This document shows, piece after piece, positions 1 through 7,564 of a DNA stretch of 15,202 bases; position 1 is the stretch's first letter, and the number at the start of each line of letters is the position of its first letter. The DNA lies in contig DAOVQV010000006.1 in the NCBI GenBank assembly GCA_030628445.1, positions 1 through 15,202 of the forward strand. The letters run 5' to 3'. The stretch is from Phycisphaerae bacterium. GTDB lineage: Bacteria > Planctomycetota > Phycisphaerae > SM23-33. The notes under the pieces were generated by a model that saw only the letters and a program-made list of their open reading frames with translations, was not told where the DNA came from and did not search any database. The position numbers were made by a program, and so were the translations under genes.

Positions 1-1548
1 CTCGAACTGTCCGGTGAGCAGGTGCCCGACGACATAGTCGCCGAGGGAATCGCCAAGGGCTTCGAGGCTGTTCAGGAGGCCATCTCGATGATCCAGGAGC
101 TTATCGAGAAGGTCGGGCCCGTGAAGAAGACCTACGAACCGGCCCCGACACCCCAGGAGCTGATCGGGGTGGTGATGGACAAATACGGCGAGAAGATCCG
201 CCAGGCGAAGCAGATCCCCGCCAAGGTCGAGCGAACCGAGGCAATGACCGCCCTCCGCGAGCAGCTTCTGGCACAGATGTGCCCCGAGGACGTAGAAGAG
301 CCCGAGTATCCGCCCGCGCAGGTCAAAGAGGCGTTCCACAAGACCGAGGGGAAGATCCAGCGAGAGATGATCCTTCAAGGGAAGCGTCTCGACGGTCGGG
401 CGCCCGACGAGATACGCCCGCTGAAGATCCAGGTCGGCGTCCTGCCCCGGACGCACGGGTCGGCGATATTCACTCGCGGCGAGACGCAGGCGCTGGCGAC
501 GACGACGCTGGGCACACCTCGGGATATGCAGATCGTCGACGGGCTGCTTGAGGAATACAAAAAGCGCTTCATGCTTCATTACAACTTCCCGCCGTTCTGC
601 GTCGGCGAGATTCGTCCGATTCGCGGCCCCGGCCGGCGCGAGATCGGGCACGGCGCCCTGGCCGAAAAGAGCATCGAGACCGTGCTGCCCGACACCGACG
701 AATTCCCATACACCATTCGAATCGTCGCCGACATGCTCGAGTCGAACGGTTCGACGTCGATGGCCTCCATCTGCGGCGGCACCCTGTCGCTGATGGACGC
801 CGGGGTCCCGATCAAGGCCCCGGTTGCGGGGATCAGCATCGGAATGGTAAGCGATGACGACAAGTGCGTGCTTCTGACCGACATCGTCGGCGAGGAAGAT
901 TTTTTCGGCGACATGGATTTTAAGGTCGCCGGGACCGAAAACGGGATCACCGGAATCCAGCTGGACGTGAAGTCCGGCGGAATCACCCAGGACCGGATCC
1001 CGCAAGTTCTCGCCCAGGCCCGCCAGGCGAGACTGAAGATTATCGAGCAGATGAACAAGGTCATCGCCAAGCCGCGGCCCGAGCTTAATCCCTACGCCCC
1101 TCGTATGTTAACGATCAAGATCGATCCGGAGAAGATCGGGAAGGTCATCGGGCCGGGCGGGAAGATGATCAACAAGATCCAGGATGAGACCAAGGCGACG
1201 ATCGACATCGAAAACGACGGGACGATCTTCATCGCCTCCACCGAGGGGACGGGGGCCGAGGCGGCAAGAGATGCAATTGAAGCCTTGACAGAAGAGCCAA
1301 AACTTGGAAAAATATACACTGGCACGGTTGTATCCGTCAGGGACTTCGGCGCCTTCATCGAGATCCTGCCCGGACAGGACGGGTTGTGCCACGTAAGCGA
1401 ACTGGCGGAAGGATATGTCAAGAAGGCCGCCGACGTGTGTAAGGTCGGCGACACCGTAACAGCAAAGATCATCGCCATCGATGACCAGGGCCGCATTAAG
1501 CTGTCTCTGAAGGCAGCGAAGAAGCAAGAGGCCCGCGAGAACAAGTGA
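1..1548 (+). CDS. pnp: Polynucleotide phosphorylase (PNPase), 3' part; 5' end outside the window
   Basis: PNPase is a phosphorolytic 3'-to-5' exoribonuclease and RNA polymerising enzyme of the cytoplasm, often part of the degradosome. The reading frame is open from base 1, so the gene runs in from the left; 515 codons are visible against about 700 usual, and the first RNase PH domain is missing. Numbering codons from base 1: the helical linker covers about 8-115 and the second RNase PH domain about 120-345. The latter carries the conserved FRGPGRREIGHG-like segment (here IRGPGRREIGHGAL) and the catalytic GDMD at 303-306 inside a DFKVAGTENGIT block. A KH domain with its GPGG loop at 384-387 and an S1 domain at about 437-505 follow, the normal C-terminal order. 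The GTG at base 22 is internal, not the true start. The family assignment is secure. A cold-shock gene lies 199 bases downstream. Confidence 0.97.
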   Translation, partial: LELSGEQVPDDIVAEGIAKGFEAVQEAISMIQELIEKVGPVKKTYEPAPTPQELIGVVMDKYGEKIRQAKQIPAKVERTEAMTALREQLLAQMCPEDVEEPEYPPAQVKEAFHKTEGKIQREMILQGKRLDGRAPDEIRPLKIQVGVLPRTHGSAIFTRGETQALATTTLGTPRDMQIVDGLLEEYKKRFMLHYNFPPFCVGEIRPIRGPGRREIGHGALAEKSIETVLPDTDEFPYTIRIVADMLESNGSTSMASICGGTLSLMDAGVPIKAPVAGISIGMVSDDDKCVLLTDIVGEEDFFGDMDFKVAGTENGITGIQLDVKSGGITQDRIPQVLAQARQARLKIIEQMNKVIAKPRPELNPYAPRMLTIKIDPEKIGKVIGPGGKMINKIQDETKATIDIENDGTIFIASTEGTGAEAARDAIEALTEEPKLGKIYTGTVVSVRDFGAFIEILPGQDGLCHVSELAEGYVKKAADVCKVGDTVTAKIIAIDDQGRIKLSLKAAKKQEARENK

Positions 1549-1747
1549 ACCGGCGTACTCATTATCTCTAATTTCCGTTCGGGAAACCGTGTTGGTTGAT
1601 CCGGGCCGAAGCAGTGCATCTCGTAAGACAATTTGTGTAGTAACGCGCCGTGGCATGTACGCGGTCGTTGTGGGTTGCTAGCCTCCGCACTCGATGAGTA
1701 TGGGGCGCGGTCGCCACTAGGTATGGGCAAAAGAGGAGGTGACCACG
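1549..1747 (+). promoter_or_regulatory. Leader / intergenic region upstream of the cold-shock gene
   Basis: These 199 bases between pnp and the cold-shock start contain no plausible gene. They look richer in A/T than the flanking coding DNA. CGCGCC at 1644-1649 can pair with GGCGCG at 1704-1709, and TTTCC/GGAAA around 1571-1585 can form a small hairpin, too weak and without a T-run to call a terminator. Long structured 5' leaders are known for cspA-type genes, so a cold-responsive leader is a reasonable inference. I found no convincing -35/-10 pair, so cotranscription with pnp is also possible. Confidence 0.35.
1734..1741 (+). promoter_or_regulatory. Strong Shine-Dalgarno of the cold-shock gene (decides the start)
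   Basis: The run AGGAGGTG, continuing into GA, is almost fully complementary to the 16S rRNA 3' end. It lies 8 bases before the ATG at 1748 when measured from AGGAGG. A GTG at 1739 is in frame but overlaps this site, so ATG 1748 is the better start. It is the strongest ribosome binding site in the window. Confidence 0.85.
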
Positions 1748-1990
1748 ATGCCCACTGGCAAGGTCAAGTGGTTCGACCCAAAAAAAGGCTACGGTTTCAT
1801 CATCGGTGATGATGGTCAAGACGTATTTGTCCACTACAGTTCGATTGTAGGGGAGGGCTTCAGGGCCCTTAAGGACGGCGAACAGGTTGACTACGAGCTG
1901 ATCGTTGGCGATAAGGGCCATCAAGCGAAAAACGTCAATCGCCCGCCCACCCCGACAGATGGGGCAATGAGTCAACAACCTACGGCCTAG
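1748..1990 (+). CDS. csp: Cold-shock domain protein (CspA family)
   Basis: This is an 80-residue single-stranded nucleic acid binding protein of the OB-fold cold-shock family. Such proteins act as RNA chaperones that melt secondary structure in mRNA, commonly at low temperature. The protein opens with GKVKWFDPKKGYGFI, which contains the RNP1 motif (KGYGFI). It continues with RNP2 (DVFVHYSSI) and the usual conserved GFRALKDGEQVDYE and AKNV segments. A short Pro/Thr/Gln tail of about 15 residues after the domain is not part of the fold. The start is set by the strong ribosome binding site just upstream. It follows pnp in the same direction, and PNPase is itself cold-related in several bacteria, so a shared stress role is plausible. 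Whether this copy is cold-inducible or constitutive cannot be told from sequence. Confidence 0.96.
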   Translation: MPTGKVKWFDPKKGYGFIIGDDGQDVFVHYSSIVGEGFRALKDGEQVDYELIVGDKGHQAKNVNRPPTPTDGAMSQQPTA

Positions 1991-2000
1991 CAAAACACCT

Positions 2001-2050
2001 AGCCCAACTCTTAAGATAAGGGCTCGGCACCAAGAGAACGGGGATTCTCT
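2001..2050 (+). other. Two small hairpins between the cold-shock gene and the kinase gene
   Basis: AGCCC at 2001-2005 can pair with GGGCT at 2020-2024, with an inner CTTA/TAAG pairing (2010-2013 with 2017-2020) competing for the same bases. AGAGAA at 2033-2038 pairs perfectly with TTCTCT at 2045-2050 around a six-base loop. Neither is followed by a T-run, so a classical intrinsic terminator is not supported. They could separate the csp transcript from the kinase operon or protect a 3' end. Confidence 0.3.
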
Positions 2051-2068
2051 CGGGCTGAGGGAGTGTCC

Positions 2069-2872
2069 ATGGTGTTTTGGTATCTGCTCATAGGTGCAAT
2101 TGTTTCCGGGCCTGTCTGGATCGCGGTTTCCATCATAGCTTCTCGCCGCATCTGGCGCAACGTCCGCAAGCTGTCCCGCAGAGCAAAGGGCAGGGAACAA
2201 TTGGTCGAGCTGGGCCAGCTCGCCGGGGGCCTGGCCCATGAGATCAAAAACCCCCTCTCGACGATCAACGTCAACTTAAAGCTGCTAACCGAAGACCTCC
2301 GCGGACTCGGGGGCCAGGAGCACCACCGCCTGCGCGCCCGCCTGGGAAGCGTCCAGGAAGAGGCGGATCGGCTCAATCGCATCTTGGAGGACTTCCTGCA
2401 GTTCGCCGGGAAGTACGAGCTGTCGCTCCACCCGGCCGATCTGCGCAAGGTAATCGAGGAGCTGGCCGATTTCTTCGCCGCCCAGGCCGACAAAGCCGGC
2501 GTGATAATGCGGACGACGCTGCCTCCCACCCCCGTAATCTGCGACATCGACGCCGCCCTGATAAAGCAGGCCCTGTTGAATCTGATGATAAACGCCGTCC
2601 AGGCCATACCCGGCGGCGGCGAGCTGCTGATCAAGCTCACCTCGCGCCGCAACGAGGCGATCGTCGAGGTGATCGACACCGGGCGCGGGATGAAACCCGA
2701 CGAGCGACAGAAGGTGTTCGATGCCTACTACTCGACCAAACCCGGCGGGACCGGGCTGGGCCTCCCGACCACGCGGCGGATAATCCGCGAGCACCACGGA
2801 ACCATCAACGTCCAGTCCGACCCGGGGAAGGGAACGCGGTTCGTCATATCCCTACCCCCAAGCGGAAGCTGA
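2069..2872 (+). CDS. Membrane-anchored sensor histidine kinase without a recognisable sensor domain
   Basis: This is an ATP-dependent protein-histidine kinase of a two-component system, 267 residues. One hydrophobic segment (about 3-24) anchors it to the membrane and is followed by a basic stretch. The HisKA dimerisation helix has the H-box LAGGLAHEIKNPLS with phospho-acceptor His57. The HATPase domain shows the N-box (about 165-178, NLMINAVQA), the G1 box DTGRGM (203-208), the F-box KVFDAYYSTK and the G2 box GTGLGL (227-232). No PAS, HAMP or periplasmic domain fits in the space available. ATG 2069 was chosen because a GAGGGAG stretch lies about 5 bases upstream; GTG 2063 is in frame but sits on that stretch. 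The gene ends 17 bases before the LarA-like gene and is presumably the partner of the response regulator at 4103. Confidence 0.93.
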   Translation: MVFWYLLIGAIVSGPVWIAVSIIASRRIWRNVRKLSRRAKGREQLVELGQLAGGLAHEIKNPLSTINVNLKLLTEDLRGLGGQEHHRLRARLGSVQEEADRLNRILEDFLQFAGKYELSLHPADLRKVIEELADFFAAQADKAGVIMRTTLPPTPVICDIDAALIKQALLNLMINAVQAIPGGGELLIKLTSRRNEAIVEVIDTGRGMKPDERQKVFDAYYSTKPGGTGLGLPTTRRIIREHHGTINVQSDPGKGTRFVISLPPSGS

Positions 2873-2889
2873 CTCGCCCATCGATATAG

Positions 2890-4092
2890 ATGCCGACCGA
2901 CATACCAACCATAGGCCCCGTGATCCCCGATCGAGCTGCGGCGGTCGATCTGGCCGCATCCATCCGCGAGGCGCTCGATTTGCTGCACCGAAAACGCAAG
3001 GTGACGATCCTCGTAAACGACCCGCAGCGGGGCACGGCCACGGGCCAGGTATTGCGGGAGGTGGCAAAACACATCGACGCGGCCGGGACGCGAATCCTGG
3101 TCGCCACCGGCTCCCACCAGATCGCCGCCGCCCGGCGAGAAAGCTTCCAGCGGACACTTTTGGCGGGCCTGCGGCTCGCCCCGCTCGAGTGGCACGACTG
3201 CAGAAGCGGCGAGCTGGTCCGAATCGGCGCCGAGCACACTTGGCACGGACACCGATGGCTGCTCGACACGCGGGCGATCCTGGCGATCGGCAGCGTCGAG
3301 CCGCACTATTTCGCCGGATACACCGGCGCGCATAAGACGTGCACGATCGGCTGCGCATCATACGAGGACATCGAGGCCAATCACGCCGCGGCGATGGGCG
3401 CCGACTGCTCGCCCGCCAAGCTGGCGGGAAATCCAGTCCACGAGGGCATCGAACGGATGCTTGCGGGTCTTGTCGCCTCCCGCGGCGGGCCGGGTAAGAT
3501 AGCTGCAATCAATCTCGTCCAGGCCGGTGAGCGAATACTCGCCGCCACCGCCGGCGAGCCAATCGCCGCCTTGCACGCAGCGATCCCGGCCGCCGGCCGA
3601 ATCTTCTGTCACAACATCGAAGGGACGCTCGACGGTATCATCGCCCAAGTGTCCAGCCCGCTGGATCGCAGCTTCTACCAGGCCGAAAAGGCCATCAAGA
3701 ACAACGAATCCGCCGTCCGCGACGGCGGGATTATCGTCCTGGTCGCCGCCTGCCGCGACGGAATAGGCCAGCGGGCGTTCACCTCCCTGCTGGGCGAAGC
3801 GGGCGACTACGCCGGAGCCGCCCAACTGGTCCGCCGCCGCGGGTACCGTCTGGGCGACCACAAGGGATTGCGCCTGCGGCGTCTTACGGACCCCGCCTGC
3901 CGCGCGGTTCGCCTGTTCGCCGTGGCGAAGGGGCTATCCGAGACGGACGCGAACCTGCTCGGGATAACCAAGGCCGACAGCGAACAGGCCGCACTCGCCG
4001 CCGCCGGGCTCGACCCAAAACGCCACCGCATCCTGCGAATTCAAGACGCCGCCAACATGGTCGTGTTTGACAGGTCCGCCCCGCAACGTTAG
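2890..4092 (+). CDS. LarA-family protein (nickel-dependent lactate racemase-like, DUF2088)
   Basis: The 400-residue protein resembles lactate racemase LarA, a cytoplasmic enzyme that interconverts 2-hydroxy acid enantiomers with a covalently held nickel-pincer nucleotide. Family-typical blocks are DPQR (44-47), ATGSH (72-76), EPHYFAGYTGAHKT (137-150) and the following ASYEDIEANH ending in His165, plus CRDGIGQ (288-294). By recalled comparison with the Lactiplantibacillus plantarum enzyme, Arg47, His76, His139, Lys149 and His165 correspond to its Arg75, His108, His174, cofactor-bound Lys184 and nickel ligand His200. All key positions are therefore kept, which argues for an active pincer-type enzyme. 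The substrate may not be lactate, since LarA homologs have diverse 2-hydroxy acid substrates. An in-frame TAG sits directly before the ATG, so the start cannot lie upstream; no Shine-Dalgarno is visible. The cofactor genes larB, larC and larE are not in the window. Its place between kinase and regulator is unusual. Confidence 0.9.
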   Translation: MPTDIPTIGPVIPDRAAAVDLAASIREALDLLHRKRKVTILVNDPQRGTATGQVLREVAKHIDAAGTRILVATGSHQIAAARRESFQRTLLAGLRLAPLEWHDCRSGELVRIGAEHTWHGHRWLLDTRAILAIGSVEPHYFAGYTGAHKTCTIGCASYEDIEANHAAAMGADCSPAKLAGNPVHEGIERMLAGLVASRGGPGKIAAINLVQAGERILAATAGEPIAALHAAIPAAGRIFCHNIEGTLDGIIAQVSSPLDRSFYQAEKAIKNNESAVRDGGIIVLVAACRDGIGQRAFTSLLGEAGDYAGAAQLVRRRGYRLGDHKGLRLRRLTDPACRAVRLFAVAKGLSETDANLLGITKADSEQAALAAAGLDPKRHRILRIQDAANMVVFDRSAPQR

Positions 4093-4102
4093 CTTTATCG
4101 AC

Positions 4103-5482
4103 ATGGAACAGACCGAACACGCAACCGCCGACATACTCATCGTCGAGGATGAAAAGGCCCACGCCGAGGCGATCGAGGAGGGCCTGTCGCGCGTCGGACA
4201 TCGCTGTAAGGTCGTCCACGACGGGGCGACGGGTATCGCGCGGATCCGCGGCGAACACTTCGACATTGTTGTGACGGACCTGAAGCTGGGCGCCGGGCAG
4301 GACGGCCTGGCGGTGCTCGCCGCCGCCAACAAGCACGCCCCGGGCGCCAAGGTGATCCTGATTACCGCGCATTCTTCCGTCGCCACCTGCCGCACCGCCC
4401 TGCAACAAGGGGCATTTGATTACATAGAAAAGCCCCTGGACCTGACCGAGCTGCGGACCGTCGTGGGCCGAGCAGCCCAGGAGACCGCTCACCGCCGCAC
4501 CATCAACGAGCTGCGCGAGCGGCTGGACGAGAAATACGGCTTCGAGAACATTATCGGGCGAAGCAGCGAGATGCTCGCCATCCTGGAGACCGTCCGGCCG
4601 CTGGCCGCGTCGGACATACCGGTCTTGATCCTGGGCGAGTCCGGAACGGGCAAGGAGTTGCTGGCGGCCGCAATTCACCAAAACTCCCGCCGCGCCGAAA
4701 ACCGCTTCGTCGCCATCAACTGCGCGGGGCTGTCCGAGACGCTGCTGGAGGATGAGCTGTTCGGGCACGTAAAAGGCGCCTACACCGGCGCGACGGGCGA
4801 TCGGCCGGGGCGCTTCGAACACGCCGACGGCGGGACGATGTTCCTCGACGAGGTCGGCGACATGCCATGGGCGATGCAAGCCAAGCTGCTGAGGGTCCTG
4901 GAGGGCGGCGAGGTCTTTCGGGTCGGGGCCAACGACTCCATCCGGGTCAACGTTAGAATCATCAGCGCGACGAACACCGACCTGGCCCAGCGGGTCAAGG
5001 ACGGTAAGTTCCGCGAAGACCTGTACTTCCGCATCAAGGGCGCGACGATCGACATCCCGGCGCTGCGGGCGAGACGACAGGACATCCCCTTGCTGATCGA
5101 CCACTTCATCAAGCAATCCAACGAGGCCCACAATCGCAAGATCAAGGGCATCTCGCCCGATGCCCGCCGCGTGCTGATGGCGCAGCCCTGGCCGGGCAAC
5201 ATCCGCCAACTGAAGAACGTCATCGAGAACATGGTGGTCCTTACCGGCGGCGATAAGCTCACCCTCGCGGACCTTCCGGCGGAGATTTACGCCGGGCCCG
5301 GGGAGGCGGCCGCCCAGCAGCTGGAGGAGCTGGCCGGGATCAGCATAGAAGACGCCGAGAAGCAGCTCATCCGCAACACGCTGAAGATGGTCTCAGGAAA
5401 TCGCGAGCAGGCCGCCAAAATCCTCGGGATCGGCGAACGGACGCTCTATCGCAAGATCAAGGAATACGATCTGAAGGATTAG
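4103..5482 (+). CDS. NtrC-family sigma-54-dependent response regulator
   Basis: This 459-residue transcription activator is expected to be phosphorylated by a histidine kinase and then to remodel sigma-54 RNA polymerase using ATP. The receiver domain (about 11-125) has the acidic pair in VEDE, phospho-acceptor Asp59 in VVTDLKL, and the conserved lysine in IEKPLD. The AAA+ domain (about 150-380) has Walker A GESGTGKE (178-185), the sigma-54 contact loop GAYTGA (225-230, a tolerated variant of GAFTGA), Walker B GGTMFLDE (243-250) and FREDLYFR. A Fis-type helix-turn-helix ends the protein (about 420-455, NREQAAKILGIGERTLYRKI). ATG 4103 was chosen; an in-frame TTG at 4067 would add 12 unconserved residues and overlap the LarA-like gene. 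The gap to that gene is 10 bases with no Shine-Dalgarno. The kinase at 2069 is the likely partner. Confidence 0.95.
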   Translation: MEQTEHATADILIVEDEKAHAEAIEEGLSRVGHRCKVVHDGATGIARIRGEHFDIVVTDLKLGAGQDGLAVLAAANKHAPGAKVILITAHSSVATCRTALQQGAFDYIEKPLDLTELRTVVGRAAQETAHRRTINELRERLDEKYGFENIIGRSSEMLAILETVRPLAASDIPVLILGESGTGKELLAAAIHQNSRRAENRFVAINCAGLSETLLEDELFGHVKGAYTGATGDRPGRFEHADGGTMFLDEVGDMPWAMQAKLLRVLEGGEVFRVGANDSIRVNVRIISATNTDLAQRVKDGKFREDLYFRIKGATIDIPALRARRQDIPLLIDHFIKQSNEAHNRKIKGISPDARRVLMAQPWPGNIRQLKNVIENMVVLTGGDKLTLADLPAEIYAGPGEAAAQQLEELAGISIEDAEKQLIRNTLKMVSGNREQAAKILGIGERTLYRKIKEYDLKD

Positions 5483-5513
5483 CCGCGGCCTTTCATCTCC
5501 GCCCCCGGTCCCC

Positions 5514-5519
5514 TAGAAT
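5514..5519 (+). promoter_or_regulatory. Possible -10 box upstream of mutL
   Basis: TAGAAT matches the TATAAT consensus at five of six positions and lies in the 65-base gap between the response regulator and mutL, 28 bases before the ATG. No good -35 element sits at the right distance, so this is a weak candidate for a separate mutL promoter. Confidence 0.3.
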
Positions 5520-5547
5520 CACGCCATCGCAACGGAGCAGGATTCTC

Positions 5548-7416
5548 ATGGCGGACATTCGCATACTGCCGACCGAGCTGGTGAACAAGATCGCCGCGGG
5601 TGAGGTAATCGAGCGCCCGGCGAGCATCGTCAAGGAGCTGGTGGAAAACGCACTGGACGCCCGTGCCGCCCAAATCGACATCAGCGTCGAAGACGGCGGG
5701 AAGCGCCTGATTCGCGTCGCCGACGACGGGGCCGGGATGAGCAGCGAAGACGCCGCCCTCGCCTTCCGCCCGCACGCCACGAGCAAGATCGCAACAGACG
5801 AGAACCTGTTCGCAATCGAGACGCTGGGCTTCCGCGGCGAGGCGTTGGCGTCCGTCGCGTCGGTCTCGCACGCCCACCTGCGAACCCGCCGCGCCGACGA
5901 CGAGGCGGGGTCTGAGGTAACGGCGTCCGGCGGCGATCTGTCCCGGCCGCGCCCCTGCCCCGCCGCACCGGGCACGACCGTCACCATCCGGGACTTGTTC
6001 TTCAACACGCCCGCGCGGCGCAAGTTCCTCCGGACGCCCAACACCGAGTTGGGCCACATTGCCGAGCAGGTGGTAAGGGCGTCGGTCCCGCGGCCGGACG
6101 TGGCCTTCACTTTGACCCACAACGCCCGACAGGTGCATAACCTCCCCGCCGTCGCCTCCACCACCGCCCGCATCGCCGATCTGTTCGCGGCGGATCTGGC
6201 CGATTCGCTCCTACCGATTGTCGCGCGGTCGGGGCCAACCGGCGTGGCCGGTCTGATCGGCCGCCCGGCGGCGAGTCGCGCATCGGGCAAATGGCAGTAC
6301 TTTTTCCTCAACGGGCGATTCATCCGCGACCGGATTCTGGGGCACGCCCTGCGGGAGGCGTATCGCGGGCTTATCGATCCGGGCCGCTGGTGCGTGGCGT
6401 TCGTGTTCCTGACGGTGGACCCGGGCGACGTGGACGTCAACGTTCATCCGACGAAGATCGAGGTCCGCTTCCGGGACTCCCAGATGGTGCACGGCGAGCT
6501 GCTCGCGGCCCTGCGCGAGACGCTGAATCGCGCTGATCTGACACCGGCGGCGGCACTGGACGAACCATCGGGCGCGACCCAGCAGGACCCCGCAGCCGAG
6601 ATGAGACGCCAATCGCTGCAAGAGGCGATTGCGGACTTTTTTGAATCCAAGTCGTCCGGCGCGTTCCCGCAAGGCCGAATGTCTCCGGCGCCGCGGGAAA
6701 CGTCGCAGCGGTCCGCCCCGCAGGGGGTCGATCCGAGCCGGGCCCTTGGTGCCCTCGCCGCAAGAGAACCGCCCGCCCCGGTCCCCGCAACCGCCCAGGG
6801 ACAGTACCTCACCGACGAGCCGCCCGCCACGGTCAGCGCGGCCGGTCCAAAGGCGATACAGATTCACAACAGCTACATAGTCACCGCCGACGATGAGGGG
6901 CTGATCATCGTCGACCAGCACGCCTTGCACGAGCGTCTGATCTACAACGACCTGACCAGACGCCTGGGCGATGGGGAACTTACCGGTCAGCGGCTGCTGA
7001 TTCCGCAGACTTTCTCCGCCAGCCCCGCCGAGGCCGACGCGCTGGTATCGGCCGGCGAGACACTTGGGAGGCTCGGGATCGAGGTGGCCTCGTTCGGGCC
7101 GGGGACACTGGCCGTCCAACGGTTCCCCACGTTGCTGGTGGAAAGGGGCGTGTCGCCCGTGGAGTTTATGCGCGAGATGCTGGACGGGCTCGCCGAGGGA
7201 TGGGGCCCCGATCAGGAGCAGTTGTTGGAAGAGCTGCTATCGATGATGGCCTGCAAGGCTGCCGTGAAGGCCGGCGAGAAGCTCGGCGAGATGGAGATCG
7301 ACGATTTACTCGCCCGCCGCCAACAAGCCGACAAGAGCTCCTCCTGCCCGCACGGGCGACCCACAACGTTGAAACTGACCCTCCCGCAACTTACCAAGCA
7401 GTTCAAGCGCACCTGA
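5548..7416 (+). CDS. mutL: DNA mismatch repair protein MutL
   Basis: MutL (622 residues) couples mismatch recognition by MutS to strand incision. The N-terminal GHKL ATPase has motif I around Glu30-Asn34 (KELVENALDA), motif II DDGAGM (59-64) and motif III GFRGEAL (94-100). NTPARRKFL (153-161) and DVNVHPTKIEVRF (296-308) confirm the N-terminal half. A Pro/Ala-rich linker (about 335-432) precedes the C-terminal dimerisation domain. That domain shows endonuclease-type signatures: DQHALHE (456-462), ACK (568-570) and CPHGRP (600-605). The last Glu of DQHA-x2-E-x4-E is Asn467 here. This suggests a MutH-independent MutL with its own nicking site, though activity is uncertain. The start is supported by AGGA about 8 bases upstream and by the canonical MutL N-terminus. 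mutS is not in the window. The gene follows the two-component cassette by 65 bases with no evident functional link. Confidence 0.97.
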   Translation: MADIRILPTELVNKIAAGEVIERPASIVKELVENALDARAAQIDISVEDGGKRLIRVADDGAGMSSEDAALAFRPHATSKIATDENLFAIETLGFRGEALASVASVSHAHLRTRRADDEAGSEVTASGGDLSRPRPCPAAPGTTVTIRDLFFNTPARRKFLRTPNTELGHIAEQVVRASVPRPDVAFTLTHNARQVHNLPAVASTTARIADLFAADLADSLLPIVARSGPTGVAGLIGRPAASRASGKWQYFFLNGRFIRDRILGHALREAYRGLIDPGRWCVAFVFLTVDPGDVDVNVHPTKIEVRFRDSQMVHGELLAALRETLNRADLTPAAALDEPSGATQQDPAAEMRRQSLQEAIADFFESKSSGAFPQGRMSPAPRETSQRSAPQGVDPSRALGALAAREPPAPVPATAQGQYLTDEPPATVSAAGPKAIQIHNSYIVTADDEGLIIVDQHALHERLIYNDLTRRLGDGELTGQRLLIPQTFSASPAEADALVSAGETLGRLGIEVASFGPGTLAVQRFPTLLVERGVSPVEFMREMLDGLAEGWGPDQEQLLEELLSMMACKAAVKAGEKLGEMEIDDLLARRQQADKSSSCPHGRPTTLKLTLPQLTKQFKRT

Positions 7417-7457
7417 GAGCTCTAAACCACAGGCGCGCGAAGATTCAACATCAGACA

Positions 7458-7485
7458 TTGAACCCTCCGGTGTTTCTGATACACT
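7458..7485 (+). promoter_or_regulatory. Sigma-70-type promoter candidate for the hydrolase-fold gene
   Basis: TTGAAC (7458-7463) and TACACT (7480-7485) are separated by 16 bases, and a TG one base before the -10 gives an extended -10 (TGATACACT). Each hexamer matches four of six consensus positions. It lies in the 148-base gap after mutL, giving a leader of roughly 70 bases before ATG 7565. This is the best promoter candidate in the window. Confidence 0.5.
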
Positions 7486-7504
7486 CTTTAGGGGTGTTGG
7501 AGAA

Positions 7505-7540
7505 GGTAAGCGGCCGGAAGAACACTTTACGACACTTACC
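7505..7540 (+). repeat. Inverted repeat in the leader of the hydrolase-fold gene
   Basis: GGTAAG at 7505-7510 is the exact reverse complement of CTTACC at 7535-7540, with a 24-base loop. A 10-base perfect palindrome, TGCATATGCA (7543-7552), follows immediately and ends one base before the ribosome binding site GGGAG (7554-7558). The arrangement could be a leader stem or an operator, but six-base repeats also occur by chance. Confidence 0.3.
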
Positions 7541-7564
7541 ACTGCATATGCATGGGAGACAGCC

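Noticed and set aside
1549..1747. A tRNA or other small stable RNA after pnp
   Set aside because: No T-arm sequence, anticodon arm or CCA end could be assembled, so nothing supports a tRNA; a structured leader is the simpler reading.
1568..2239. Minus-strand open frame of 223 codons across the cold-shock gene
   Set aside because: It covers a clear csp gene and part of the kinase on the other strand and shows no protein family features.
3884..5209. Open frame of 441 codons on the minus strand opposite the response regulator
   Set aside because: It is fully antisense to a well-supported NtrC-type gene, shows no recognisable domain, and arises easily in GC-rich DNA with strong third-position bias.
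6211..7119. Open frame of 302 codons on the minus strand opposite mutL
   Set aside because: It lies wholly within mutL and has low-complexity Gly/Arg-rich composition typical of a reversed coding frame.
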